Positions 44,281-53,210 of a stretch of DNA of 64,000 nt are shown piece by piece; within the stretch, counting starts at the first letter, position 1; each line of letters starts with the position of its first letter. Origin of the DNA: Thermoguttaceae bacterium (GTDB lineage Bacteria > Planctomycetota > Planctomycetia > Pirellulales > Thermoguttaceae). The DNA lies in contig JAGBAA010000088.1 in NCBI GenBank assembly GCA_017939795.1, positions 26,471 to 90,470 on the forward strand, in the 5' to 3' direction. The position numbers and the translations under genes were made by a program. A model generated the notes under the pieces. The model was not told the DNA's origin, did not search any database, and saw nothing but the letters and a program-made list of their open reading frames with translations.

Positions 44281-47200
44281 TCAGTTGGGGTTCAGGATCC
44301 ATTCCGTCAGCGTACCGCGGTCCCGGAACGAAAACTCCCCATTGTTTTCCAGCTTCTTATCGTGCACGAGCGCCGCGATCTCCCTGATCCTCTCTTCCGC
44401 ACTGCGAAAAACTTCAGAGGTCCATTCAGCTTCGATGAATTTAGCCTCTTCCGCTTTTTTCGGCACCAAAATGTACCCGGTCTTCAACCGGAAGGTATCG
44501 ATGCCCGCCAGATCTGCGAAACATTCCTCCCCACTTCGGACTGCCGAACGGATCAGATGAAGATAGAGGGGAAGCTGGAGATCGTGCCAGTGCTCCGCAG
44601 TGATCGGATCCGGGACATACTTCCTGCGGAAGTGCGTCTTGTTCGGCGTCTTATCGAATGTTTTGTAGTCCCAGACGACCCACTCTCCTCGGCCTTCCGA
44701 AGACACTCGGAAATCGATCCGGTCCAGTTTACCGTGGATCGTCATCGGAGAAGGTTCGACGGTCCCCAAAATCAAAACGCCGCCCCGTCCGGCATCTTCC
44801 CGGAGAAATGTACGTATGGAACGCTCGACATCAAAGATGACCCAGCCGGCGCGATACTGTTCCGCCTGCCGTTTTGCCAGCACCGCCAGCCGTTCCCGAA
44901 GCTGTCCGCATTGGATATTGACCACCGGCAGCACATACGGACCATACTTTCCGAAAGAATAACGGTCCAGAAGTGCGAAAAAGCGATCCTGGATCCGATC
45001 CGTCTCCTTTTCCAGCTCCTCGGGATCCTGAAGGCGGCTGTGCATCTCACGGGAAGTTTCCTCGAGTGTTTTCCCTGCTTCCAAACGCGCTGCGGTCTCT
45101 TCCCTGCCGAACGCCTCCATAATGTCATGAAACAGGATCCCGAATTCCAGAGCATTCAGTTCCCGCGCAGCATCGTTTACCTGATCCAGACGCAAAATAC
45201 GCTGAAGGTAGAAAAGATACGGATTTGCGATGAAGGTCGAAAAAGCCGTCACCGCCATTTCACGGACAGGAGGAAGTGATTCCGGGATCGGCGGCGTTTG
45301 AAAAAGCGTACCGCGGACCGCAGATCTTCCATCCGGCCCCTCAGATCTTTCCGCCCCGCCATCTTCAGCCTCAGACGCCTTAGGGTCTCCAAAAAGCTCC
45401 ATCACCTGATCGATCAGCAGGTCGGTTTTTTCCGTCAGCAGCAGACGGCTCGGAAACAGCGTCCGTCCATCCGCTGAAATGCGCCCCAAAGTCACGCAAA
45501 CGTCCTTCCGGGAAGCCAGGATCGCCGACAGATTGTAGATGTCGCGCTCCAGCCGGGCACTGTTCGTTTTGATCTTCAGTTTTTTGCGAAGCTGATTCGG
45601 TAAAAAAATGTGCTCCGTAATGGACTCCGGCACAAAAGCGTCGTTCAGTCCCATGACCGCCATCGCTCCGGCATCGTCCAGCGGAAGATCAAGCCACCGC
45701 TGAATGGAGATCGTTCCGGGAAGGCTGGCCGAAGCGGTCTGCTTCATTTCCGTCTGAACAAGCAGAAGATCCAGCGCCTCCGGAAGAGTCAGCGGAAGAT
45801 CCGCCAGCAGCGTCTGGGGAAGATGCAGTTTTTCCGCAAAAACATGATTCAGCTCCATGCATCCGCGAATGATCTGGTAGTCCGCCTCGTTCTGGGAATC
45901 GTAAACGCTCCTCCAGCAATAGATCCGCTTCAAAAACTGCGTCACTATCGTCAGCAAAGAATGAAAATTGACGTACTCCCGACTCAGCTCCGTCAGCATT
46001 TGATGGCAGATCCCGTACACGGAACACAAAACGGGAAACTTCTCCCGGTACTTTTCCATACTGCCGGGATGCGGCATCCGGTCCGGATAGAACTCGTTGA
46101 AAAAACGGTCCAACTCCACGATCCAGTCGCCGGAAATGACCGGTTCCCCTTCCGGATCCCGAAGTTCCCGAAGATAATTCCCAATATCTTCCTGACGCAG
46201 AAAAAGCGCGAGCGTTTTGTAGTCCGGTCCTGCCGTCTCCATCAGCTCCGGAAGCGGACGTCCCGGCATAAAGGCGAGGATGCTCTGAAAATATTCATTC
46301 ATGCGCTGCAGCAGCTTCCACGGCTGAAGAGAAGAAAGGAGCTTCTTCCCTGACCGGGCATTCGGCACCTGCGCTAAAGAAAGCGACTGAAGAAGCAGCG
46401 GTTCCAGAGACTCATCTGCAAGCCCAAGCGTCACGTCCTCGATGTGAGTATGCGGCGCGATCTTCCGCAGCCAGTCCATCACACACTGAACCTGATCTTC
46501 CGGTTTGGCCGTCTGAGTCAGGACCTTAAAAAGTTTACGGTTCAGCTCCGAATCCAATTCCCGCCATTTTCCAGATTTCAGGCAGCCGTCTTCCTCGAAA
46601 CGGTCCGCCATCGACTCTGGAGCAAAAATGAAGATCTCCGTATTGCCGGAAACCTGCGCAAGAAATTCTCTCTGGATCCGGTTCAGGTCCACGCACCCCA
46701 CGACACCCAGCCGAAAAGAGATCTGAAAATCTTTGGAAGGAACTCCTCCGGGATTCCGCTCGGCATGCCGCAGCGCAAAGAGTCTGGCAGCCTGCCGGTC
46801 CCAGAAACCAAGAGCCGTCAAACGGCGAAAGTAGCTCTTCTCCACCTGCGCAAGAAATTCCCACCGCCGCACTTCACTTGCCGGCAGGAACGTCCTTTCG
46901 GACTCCGTATCCTCCCCTTCCGTCAGCGAGCTGCAGATTTCCCAGACCGTTCCAAAATCCAGACTTTCGCGTACCAGTTCCTGAAAATACTCCGTCATTT
47001 CCATGCCGAGCTGAAGCCAGTCCGTCAGTGCGTCAGCTTCGGGAGCGTTCGGATACATCGCGGCAAAAAGTTCCGGTGCATTTTCCGCAGTTTCACGGAT
47101 CGCCTGCATCCAGACGACCTGCTGGGTCAGTACGGAGGCAAACGGCATTTTCTGCTCGTAGAGAAGCTCCAGAAAATCCCCCATGTGCCTTACCCGCGGC

Positions 47201-47400
47201 GGCTCAATGGTCCATTGATTCTTCCAGGCATGGTCTGAAAGAACCGTCAGAAAGCGTTTGCTGGCCGCCCGGTTCGGAAAAACCAGAACGTATCCGGAGA
47301 GATCAAAGAAATTGGAATCCCCAAGCCGGCACTGGTCCAGCAAATACTCTGCCAGCGTCGGAATGCACGGTTTCTCCCAATCCAAAAAAGTCCGTTTCAT
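44281..47400 (-). CDS. AddB/RexB-like PD-(D/E)XK exonuclease subunit
   Basis: A 1039-residue protein with the architecture of AddB-type subunits of double-strand-break-processing complexes. A large degenerate helicase region starts with VLVFPNRAASKRFL, and a C-terminal RecB-family nuclease has HGKLDRIDF and VVWDYKT (the ID and D-Y-K parts of the motif), then QLPLYLHL. The C-terminal Cys triplet that completes the 4Fe-4S cluster of Bacillus AddB is not visible; the protein ends in TEWILNPN, more like RexB. No AddA partner lies in the window. AAGGA precedes the ATG at 47400. Confidence 0.8.
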   Translation of the reverse strand: MKRTFLDWEKPCIPTLAEYLLDQCRLGDSNFFDLSGYVLVFPNRAASKRFLTVLSDHAWKNQWTIEPPRVRHMGDFLELLYEQKMPFASVLTQQVVWMQAIRETAENAPELFAAMYPNAPEADALTDWLQLGMEMTEYFQELVRESLDFGTVWEICSSLTEGEDTESERTFLPASEVRRWEFLAQVEKSYFRRLTALGFWDRQAARLFALRHAERNPGGVPSKDFQISFRLGVVGCVDLNRIQREFLAQVSGNTEIFIFAPESMADRFEEDGCLKSGKWRELDSELNRKLFKVLTQTAKPEDQVQCVMDWLRKIAPHTHIEDVTLGLADESLEPLLLQSLSLAQVPNARSGKKLLSSLQPWKLLQRMNEYFQSILAFMPGRPLPELMETAGPDYKTLALFLRQEDIGNYLRELRDPEGEPVISGDWIVELDRFFNEFYPDRMPHPGSMEKYREKFPVLCSVYGICHQMLTELSREYVNFHSLLTIVTQFLKRIYCWRSVYDSQNEADYQIIRGCMELNHVFAEKLHLPQTLLADLPLTLPEALDLLLVQTEMKQTASASLPGTISIQRWLDLPLDDAGAMAVMGLNDAFVPESITEHIFLPNQLRKKLKIKTNSARLERDIYNLSAILASRKDVCVTLGRISADGRTLFPSRLLLTEKTDLLIDQVMELFGDPKASEAEDGGAERSEGPDGRSAVRGTLFQTPPIPESLPPVREMAVTAFSTFIANPYLFYLQRILRLDQVNDAARELNALEFGILFHDIMEAFGREETAARLEAGKTLEETSREMHSRLQDPEELEKETDRIQDRFFALLDRYSFGKYGPYVLPVVNIQCGQLRERLAVLAKRQAEQYRAGWVIFDVERSIRTFLREDAGRGGVLILGTVEPSPMTIHGKLDRIDFRVSSEGRGEWVVWDYKTFDKTPNKTHFRRKYVPDPITAEHWHDLQLPLYLHLIRSAVRSGEECFADLAGIDTFRLKTGYILVPKKAEEAKFIEAEWTSEVFRSAEERIREIAALVHDKKLENNGEFSFRDRGTLTEWILNPN

Positions 47401-47512
47401 GATGAATCCTTCGACCTGTTCCGATCTCTCCACTCTTCAGTCCCGCCATGTGTCGACTGAAGATCTCTTTTCTTCCGTTTTCCTTTTTTCCCCTTTTCAG
47501 GTTCCCTGAACC

Positions 47513-48670
47513 TTAATTTTCTCTGAAGAAGGCGCAGATCCCTTCCACGACCGCTTCCTGCTCTTCCAAAGTCAGACCCGGGAAGATCGGCAGAGCAAGA
47601 ATGGATCGCGAGACACGATACGTCACCGGAAGCTCCTCCGGCGCATAGTCAAGATACTGGAAGCACTCCTGTTCGTGCAGGCCGAACGGATAGTAGATCA
47701 TCGTCCCGATCTTTTTCTCTGCCAGAAATGCCATGAGCCGATCCCGCAAATGCCCGTCTGCCGCATCCGAAACACAGACGCAGAACTGATTCCAGACACA
47801 CCGTTCCTCTCCTTCCGGTTTCGGAAGCTGAAGACGTCCTTCCAGTTCACGCCGGCCGGCAAAAAGCTCAAAATAGCGTTTCGCAATTTCCTGCCGGTCT
47901 TTCGTCCATTCATCCAGATGCGGGAACTTTTCATTCAGCACGACCCCCTGAAATGCGTCGAGCCGGCCGTTGATCCCCACGATTTTATGGAAATAGCGCG
48001 GTGCCATGCCGTGACCGCGGATCAGTTCCAGTTTCTTCGCGATCTCCGGATCATTCGTCGTCAATGCACCGCCGTCTCCCATCGTTCCCAGGTTCTTCGT
48101 CGGATAGAAACTGAAACATCCGATACTTCCCATGGCGCCGACCCGCTTCATTTCTCCATGCCAGGCCGCCTCCGCACCGATCGCCTGCGCCGCATCTTCA
48201 ATGAGAGCAAGATCATGTGCTTTCGCGATTTGCTCAAGACGCTCCATCTCGGCCGACCGTCCAAAAAGATGGACCGGAATGATCGCTTTGGTCCGCGAAG
48301 TCACCTTTCGGGCAGCATCTTCGGGATCCATATTCAGGGAGTCCGGACAAATATCCGCAAAGACCGGCCTTCCGCCAAGCCGGACGACCGCACTGGCCGT
48401 CGCAAAAAACGTAAACGACGGAACAATGACCTCATCGCCGGGCTGAAGATCCAGTGCCATGAGTGCCATCAGAAGAGCTTCACTTCCCGAGGAACACGCG
48501 ATCGCATACGAAACTCCGCAGTATTCCGCCAGCTGTTTCTCAAGCTGAACGATCTCCGGGCCAAGAACGAAGATCCCCGAATCCACGACAGCAGAAAGCT
48601 TTTCCTTAATGGAATCTTTCAGAACGGACACATGACGCGAAAGATCGAGAAATGGAACGGGAACGGACAT
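47513..48670 (-). CDS. DegT/DnrJ/EryC1/StrS-family aminotransferase
   Basis: A 385-residue PLP enzyme of the sugar-nucleotide aminotransferase family. Key features are SSGSEALLMAL, DEVIVPSFTFFATA, IEDAAQAIGA (Asp for the PLP ring) and FSFYPTKNLGTMGDGG with the PLP lysine Lys192. Members transaminate 3- or 4-keto-sugar nucleotides for O-antigens, exopolysaccharides or antibiotics. The sugar cannot be told, and no dehydratase or glycosyltransferase is nearby. The ATG at 48670 has GGAG at normal spacing. It follows tmk after 128 bases. Confidence 0.9.
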   Translation of the reverse strand: MSVPVPFLDLSRHVSVLKDSIKEKLSAVVDSGIFVLGPEIVQLEKQLAEYCGVSYAIACSSGSEALLMALMALDLQPGDEVIVPSFTFFATASAVVRLGGRPVFADICPDSLNMDPEDAARKVTSRTKAIIPVHLFGRSAEMERLEQIAKAHDLALIEDAAQAIGAEAAWHGEMKRVGAMGSIGCFSFYPTKNLGTMGDGGALTTNDPEIAKKLELIRGHGMAPRYFHKIVGINGRLDAFQGVVLNEKFPHLDEWTKDRQEIAKRYFELFAGRRELEGRLQLPKPEGEERCVWNQFCVCVSDAADGHLRDRLMAFLAEKKIGTMIYYPFGLHEQECFQYLDYAPEELPVTYRVSRSILALPIFPGLTLEEQEAVVEGICAFFREN

Positions 48671-48798
48671 GAATGACTTCTCCAATGGGTTCATCTGCAC
48701 AGAACCGCTGACAAAAAACTAAAAAATGATTCGGCCGCATCCTGTACTCAAAATGCAGCAAAAACCAGGCCTGAACGACAATTATTTTGAAATGGAGC

Positions 48799-49410
48799 TC
48801 ACGGCTGTTTCAAAATGGAACGCACCGCCGACCGGATCGCCTGCTGGACCGCATCGATCGGCTGATCCGCAGAAATGACGATATTCTGCTCCGGATAAAG
48901 GCGGGCTTCCGTCAAAAACCCCTCCCGGACCCGTTCATGAAACGCATCGGCTTCCGATTCCAACCGGTCCGGAGTTCCTTTTCTCCGAGTTTTCGCAGCC
49001 TCCAGCGGAAGATCCAGGATCAGATTCAGATCCGGCAGGATCCCTCCGGAAGCGATCTTCCCAAGATGGCGGATCTCCTCCACATCCAGTTCACCGCCGT
49101 ACCCCTGGTAGACGATACTCGAGAGCAGGAACCGGTCCGCGATGACGGCATCTCCCCGATCCAGCGCAGGACGGATCACCTCATTCACCACCTGTGCCCG
49201 GGCCGTCATGAACAAAAGCAGCTCGCTCATTCGGCAAATGCCGATCTCCCGCTGAAAAAGGAGGAGTTCGCGCACTTTTTCTCCCAGCCCGGTACTCCCC
49301 GGTTCACGGCAGAACGTCACGCGCCGTCCCTTTGCTTCGAGCCATTCCCGAAGCAAAGAGATCTGCGTACTTTTCCCGACACCGTCGCCGCCTTCCAGCG
49401 CAATGAACAT
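48799..49410 (-). CDS. tmk: dTMP kinase
   Basis: A 203-residue thymidylate kinase that phosphorylates dTMP to dTDP. It has the P-loop GGDGVGKST at residues 7-15, REPGSTGLGEKVRELLL, the DR motif DRFLLSSIVYQG, and the LID region (TRRKGTPDRLE). Length is standard. Its start lies 17 bases after the stop of the SEC-C-like gene, so they form an operon. Confidence 0.96.
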   Translation of the reverse strand: MFIALEGGDGVGKSTQISLLREWLEAKGRRVTFCREPGSTGLGEKVRELLLFQREIGICRMSELLLFMTARAQVVNEVIRPALDRGDAVIADRFLLSSIVYQGYGGELDVEEIRHLGKIASGGILPDLNLILDLPLEAAKTRRKGTPDRLESEADAFHERVREGFLTEARLYPEQNIVISADQPIDAVQQAIRSAVRSILKQP

Positions 49411-49427
49411 TTTCGCCCTCTCTCCGC

Positions 49428-51656
49428 TCAGCCGTTCCCGCGTTCCGAAGCATTTCCGCCCGGGATCCCATGAGCTAAAGGATCACGTCCCGGAACATTT
49501 CGGAAACCGGCCCCTTCCGGAAAACGGAATGCCGTCTTCTGCTGAAGCGCAACCAGATCCGCAGGATCCATATTCTGCACGACGCCGTACATATACCGGC
49601 TCAGCTGAGCTGCATTCTGCATCGCTTCCGGATCATCGGCATGTGCTTCCTTGATGTGCTTCAGCTTTTCAAAAACGGTCTGAAGACGATTTTCATTCAT
49701 CGCATGCGCCACTTCCATGATGTCGAAAAAAACATCCGAAAGCTGATTTTCGACACAAAGCTGACGGCCGCGCGTCACGATCTCACAGAAATTCTCCCCA
49801 TGAGGATCCCGGCTCCACATCGCCTTGAGCACCTCGATCCGGAACGCTGCCGCATACTGCGGATCCCTTGAGACCGAATCAAGGACTTCCTGCGGGAGAT
49901 TGTCTTCATTGAACATGCGCGAAATATAAAAGACCCGTTCCAGAAGAGCCGGCGTCAGATCTTCCATTTTCAGCTGGTCGAAAAAGAGCGGCGAAAGCGT
50001 TTCGATCTGATCCTGCGAAATTTTCGGAAGCGGACCCAAATGAAGAGCTTCCCGCAATTCATTCAGGATCGAGACATCCAGCTTTTCACGCTCCAGGAGA
50101 TACCGAAGCGCATAGATCACCGTCTCGACCTGCTGACGCATCTGCGGTTTCGCAGCCGCTGCGGACATGGACTGATGCTTCAGGATCCCAAGCGGGAAAT
50201 GGATCCATCGTTCCAGAAGAATGGATCGGCAGTGCTGGTTTTTCATCGTCCGGACCTGAGCATCTGAGAGACCGGCGGGGAGTGCGATCTTGCGCAAAAG
50301 GGAATCCAGCGTCACGGAAATGCTGCGCGTCACCTTCTGCTGCGCTTCGCCGGAGATCCAGCCGGAAAGAACTTCTTCGACCGCTTCCCGAACAAAATCC
50401 GCACCGCCCTGAAGCACATTGATGACCTCAAGACGAGCCGCGCCGGTCTCATCATGTTTCCAGAGGATCGCATTCCCGACCACGACCGGGATCGACTCCG
50501 GATCCAGTTCCTCCAGCGACGCAGCCGCCGGTGAATCCAGAATGTCGAAAGCCGCCATGAGCGTCTCGCCGTTCAGACTCTGCATCTGAAGTTCCGGGAC
50601 CGGACGATACGTCGGTTCCGCTTTCAGTTTTTCCAGGACCTCTTCCGCACTGGTCAGCTGAAAATCCAGCGTGCAGATATTCATCGCATCTTCGAGAGGG
50701 CATTCATGGAAAAAGCTCAGACGGATCCGTTTTTCAAGCGCATCGTAGAACGAAACGCCCTCGCACTTCAAATATTCTTTCCAGCACTTCTCGGCCGTTT
50801 CCAGATCACAGAGCCACTCATGGAGCAGGGCGAGATCGAACCAGTATTCCGATGCTTTCCGCACTTCTTCATAGCGAACCGCCAGTGCTTCCAGTTCTTC
50901 GACCGCACGGCTCCAGTGCAGTTTTCGGATCTGCGTTTCCACGATCTGGTCAAATTCCGCTTTCCATGCACTTTCCCCGGAAGCATTCTGGACCCGAAGC
51001 CCGGTCCGGAAACAGTGCTGGATCGCTTTGTTTGTCTTCAGCTGGCGCAGACTGTTCATGAAGATCTCCTGGAACGCCGGATTGGAGGCGACATCCAGCA
51101 CCAGCCCCATCCAGGCATTCGCCGATTCGTAAAATCCGACCTTGATCAGCATCTTCACAAACATTTCCAGTTTCAGAACGACCTGTTCATACTGGAACGG
51201 CTGCGGGACCGAAAAGGCTTTCTCGTAGCGCAGGATCGTACGGCGAATGACGTCCCGCATTTCCTCACGTTCCGCCAGTGCCATATCCACACGCTGCTGC
51301 GGCGGAAGCACTTCGTATTTTTTCGCGATCGTCTGAAGTCCTTCCAGATAGATCGCCTGCGCGGATTCCGCGATCGCGATCGGATTCTCCGGATGATTTT
51401 CATAGAATCGGCAGGCCGTCTCGATCAGATCCTGCTCGCGATTCGGCAGCGATTTCAAAATGACGCACCGGATCGCCAGCATACACGCACATGACGGATC
51501 CGACTGCAAAAGCCCGTCAATAAAATTCAGGCAGGCCGTATTCTGATTCGCATCGAGCAATTTGTAGATCTTACGAAATTCCTCGACCCGATTGGGACAG
51601 CAAAATTTGATCTTTTTGCCGGTTCCGCCCGGACAAAGGGAGTAAATATCAATCAT
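49428..51656 (-). CDS. large helical protein with degenerate SEC-C-like N-terminal motif
   Basis: A 742-residue soluble protein with no signal peptide. Residues 5-19 (YSLCPGGTGKKIKFCC) resemble the SEC-C zinc motif CPCGSGKKYKKCC, but the second Cys is Gly. The rest is helical, with repeated helix pairs of TPR or SEL1 character (residues 20-330 and 470-720) around a mixed region at 335-470 (SIPVVVGNAILWKHDETGAARLEVINV). No catalytic motif is seen. It sits upstream of tmk in an operon; partner proteins and role are unknown. Confidence 0.75.
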   Translation of the reverse strand: MIDIYSLCPGGTGKKIKFCCPNRVEEFRKIYKLLDANQNTACLNFIDGLLQSDPSCACMLAIRCVILKSLPNREQDLIETACRFYENHPENPIAIAESAQAIYLEGLQTIAKKYEVLPPQQRVDMALAEREEMRDVIRRTILRYEKAFSVPQPFQYEQVVLKLEMFVKMLIKVGFYESANAWMGLVLDVASNPAFQEIFMNSLRQLKTNKAIQHCFRTGLRVQNASGESAWKAEFDQIVETQIRKLHWSRAVEELEALAVRYEEVRKASEYWFDLALLHEWLCDLETAEKCWKEYLKCEGVSFYDALEKRIRLSFFHECPLEDAMNICTLDFQLTSAEEVLEKLKAEPTYRPVPELQMQSLNGETLMAAFDILDSPAAASLEELDPESIPVVVGNAILWKHDETGAARLEVINVLQGGADFVREAVEEVLSGWISGEAQQKVTRSISVTLDSLLRKIALPAGLSDAQVRTMKNQHCRSILLERWIHFPLGILKHQSMSAAAAKPQMRQQVETVIYALRYLLEREKLDVSILNELREALHLGPLPKISQDQIETLSPLFFDQLKMEDLTPALLERVFYISRMFNEDNLPQEVLDSVSRDPQYAAAFRIEVLKAMWSRDPHGENFCEIVTRGRQLCVENQLSDVFFDIMEVAHAMNENRLQTVFEKLKHIKEAHADDPEAMQNAAQLSRYMYGVVQNMDPADLVALQQKTAFRFPEGAGFRNVPGRDPLAHGIPGGNASERGNG

Positions 51657-51730
51657 GTCTATCGATCTCTCAATCTTCTTAATAAAAATTTATGTCCAAA
51701 TGCTTTCGTCTTTTTTTCTCAACGAAAACA

Positions 51731-52198
51731 TTACTTTTTTTTCATGTGTCTTTTTTGGTATTCATTGCGCAAAAATTCTTTTTCTTCCGCAATGATCTCA
51801 TTCGCATCCTTACGCGAAAGATAAATATACGACTGCACGCAGTCAAACAGAGCCAAAAGACTCTTCCACAGAAGCAAAAGCACGACCGCAACGGCACAAT
51901 ATATGCCTTCTTCTGCAAGGCGATTGACCAGACAGTACCAAACCCCAGCGATCAGCACCGCCAGCAGCAGAAAGCAAATTCCGATCTGCATCCGGATCCT
52001 GTACTGCCTCCGATAAAACCGCTTTTCTGCAATCAGCCAACCAGGTTCATTGACGGGATCCGTCCCACATTCCGCATAAAGTTTTTCGTGCCATTCTTCC
52101 GTTTTTTTTCGCCAATCCCGACGATTCTTACGAAAGGTCAGTAAACTCCCCAGCAGCGCTGCCGCCACAATGAGAAAATTGATGAATGGATCTTCCAT
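51731..52198 (-). CDS. small membrane protein (155 aa)
   Basis: A 155-residue protein with three hydrophobic segments (about residues 7-20, 71-90, 98-117), separated by a basic loop (FRKNRRDWRKKTEEWHEK) and ending in a charged helix (EYQKRHMKKK). No family is recognised. It lies between the SEC-C-like gene and the response regulator on the same strand, with 160 bases to the regulator's stop. Confidence 0.6.
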   Translation of the reverse strand: MEDPFINFLIVAAALLGSLLTFRKNRRDWRKKTEEWHEKLYAECGTDPVNEPGWLIAEKRFYRRQYRIRMQIGICFLLLAVLIAGVWYCLVNRLAEEGIYCAVAVVLLLLWKSLLALFDCVQSYIYLSRKDANEIIAEEKEFLRNEYQKRHMKKK

Positions 52199-52358
52199 AA
52201 ACGTCCTCTAATGGGCCAATTGTCCTTCCGTGCCGACTTCCATTTTCAGAACCCATCAGAAACAGAAAGTCATGCCCCCTTCACGGAGATCCGCTCGTCC
52301 GTCTGCTTTCCCAATCATGCGAACCGCAGCCCACGATCTCTCCAAAACCCTCGGCAGG

Positions 52359-52805
52359 CTACTTTCCTTTGGGCCCCTGGAGTGCTTCCATACTGTCGAT
52401 GTACGTACGCAGACGTTCCAGCTCATCCGTCACCGAGTGCAGCCGAAGCATATTCTCCACGCGCTTGAGCAGTTCGACGCGGTTGACCGGTTTGCTCAGG
52501 AAATCATCGCAGCCGGCCTCTACCGCACGCTCAATGTCGCCAAGTTCATTCAGTGCCGTCACCATCAGGACCATCGTTTGCGAGGTCGCCGGATCGGATT
52601 TCAGCTTCTTGCAGACCTCAAAACCGTTCAGTTTCGGCATCATGATGTCCAGAAGGAGCAGATCCGGATGGAAAGACTGCACCTTTTCCAGCGTTTCTGC
52701 ACCGTCGTACGCCATTTCGATCTCACAGTCCAGCTCCAGCAGGAAAGTCTCCAGCAGTTCCACATTCATCTGATTGTCGTCTGCAATCAAAATCCGATTT
52801 GCCAT
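52359..52805 (-). CDS. single-domain response regulator
   Basis: A 148-residue CheY-like receiver: acidic pocket Asp9/Asp10, phospho-acceptor Asp53 (LLLLDIMMPK), switch Thr83 (MVTALNE) and Lys105 (LSKPVN). A short coiled helix follows (DELERLRTYIDSMEALQ), and there is no DNA-binding or output domain. Histidine kinases are absent from the window. The ATG at 52805 follows GGAG after nine bases; the upstream frame opening includes the promoter and is not coding. Confidence 0.9.
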   Translation of the reverse strand: MANRILIADDNQMNVELLETFLLELDCEIEMAYDGAETLEKVQSFHPDLLLLDIMMPKLNGFEVCKKLKSDPATSQTMVLMVTALNELGDIERAVEAGCDDFLSKPVNRVELLKRVENMLRLHSVTDELERLRTYIDSMEALQGPKGK

Positions 52806-52887
52806 CTTCTTTTTCTCCGAATTGTTTTCTTCCCGGCCCGCAGTCCGATTTTCCGCCTCTTGCTTTTTTGCAGGAATACGCACTTCT

Positions 52888-52915
52888 ATTATAGCATATT
52901 CCGGCACATTGGCAA
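52888..52915 (-). promoter_or_regulatory. promoter of the response regulator gene
   Basis: On the minus strand, TTGCCA (52915-52910) and TATAAT (52893-52888) are 16 bp apart. The rest of the 405-base gap (to 53210) is AT-rich, and I see nothing else in it. Confidence 0.65.
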
Positions 52916-53210
52916 GAGCACTCATTCCATTCCTGCCGAAAAACCCCCTTTTTTCTTAAGATATTTTTAAATATTTTTCCCTTTACGAACTCCAAAAGTA
53001 AAATTTTCCATCTTTTGAACGGACCTTTTTAATGCTCCACATTTTCTCTATTTTCTAAAATCATAAAAATCCCACCCGTCAAGCCATTTCAATTAAAGAA
53101 AGTTTAACGGTTTTGACGATTAAACCAATGGAGACTTTTGTTTTTCTCCATTTCCTGTCCTCCGGGACATCCAGATCCAACTTTTTTCCAGATTTCCAAA
53201 GGGCTTCATC

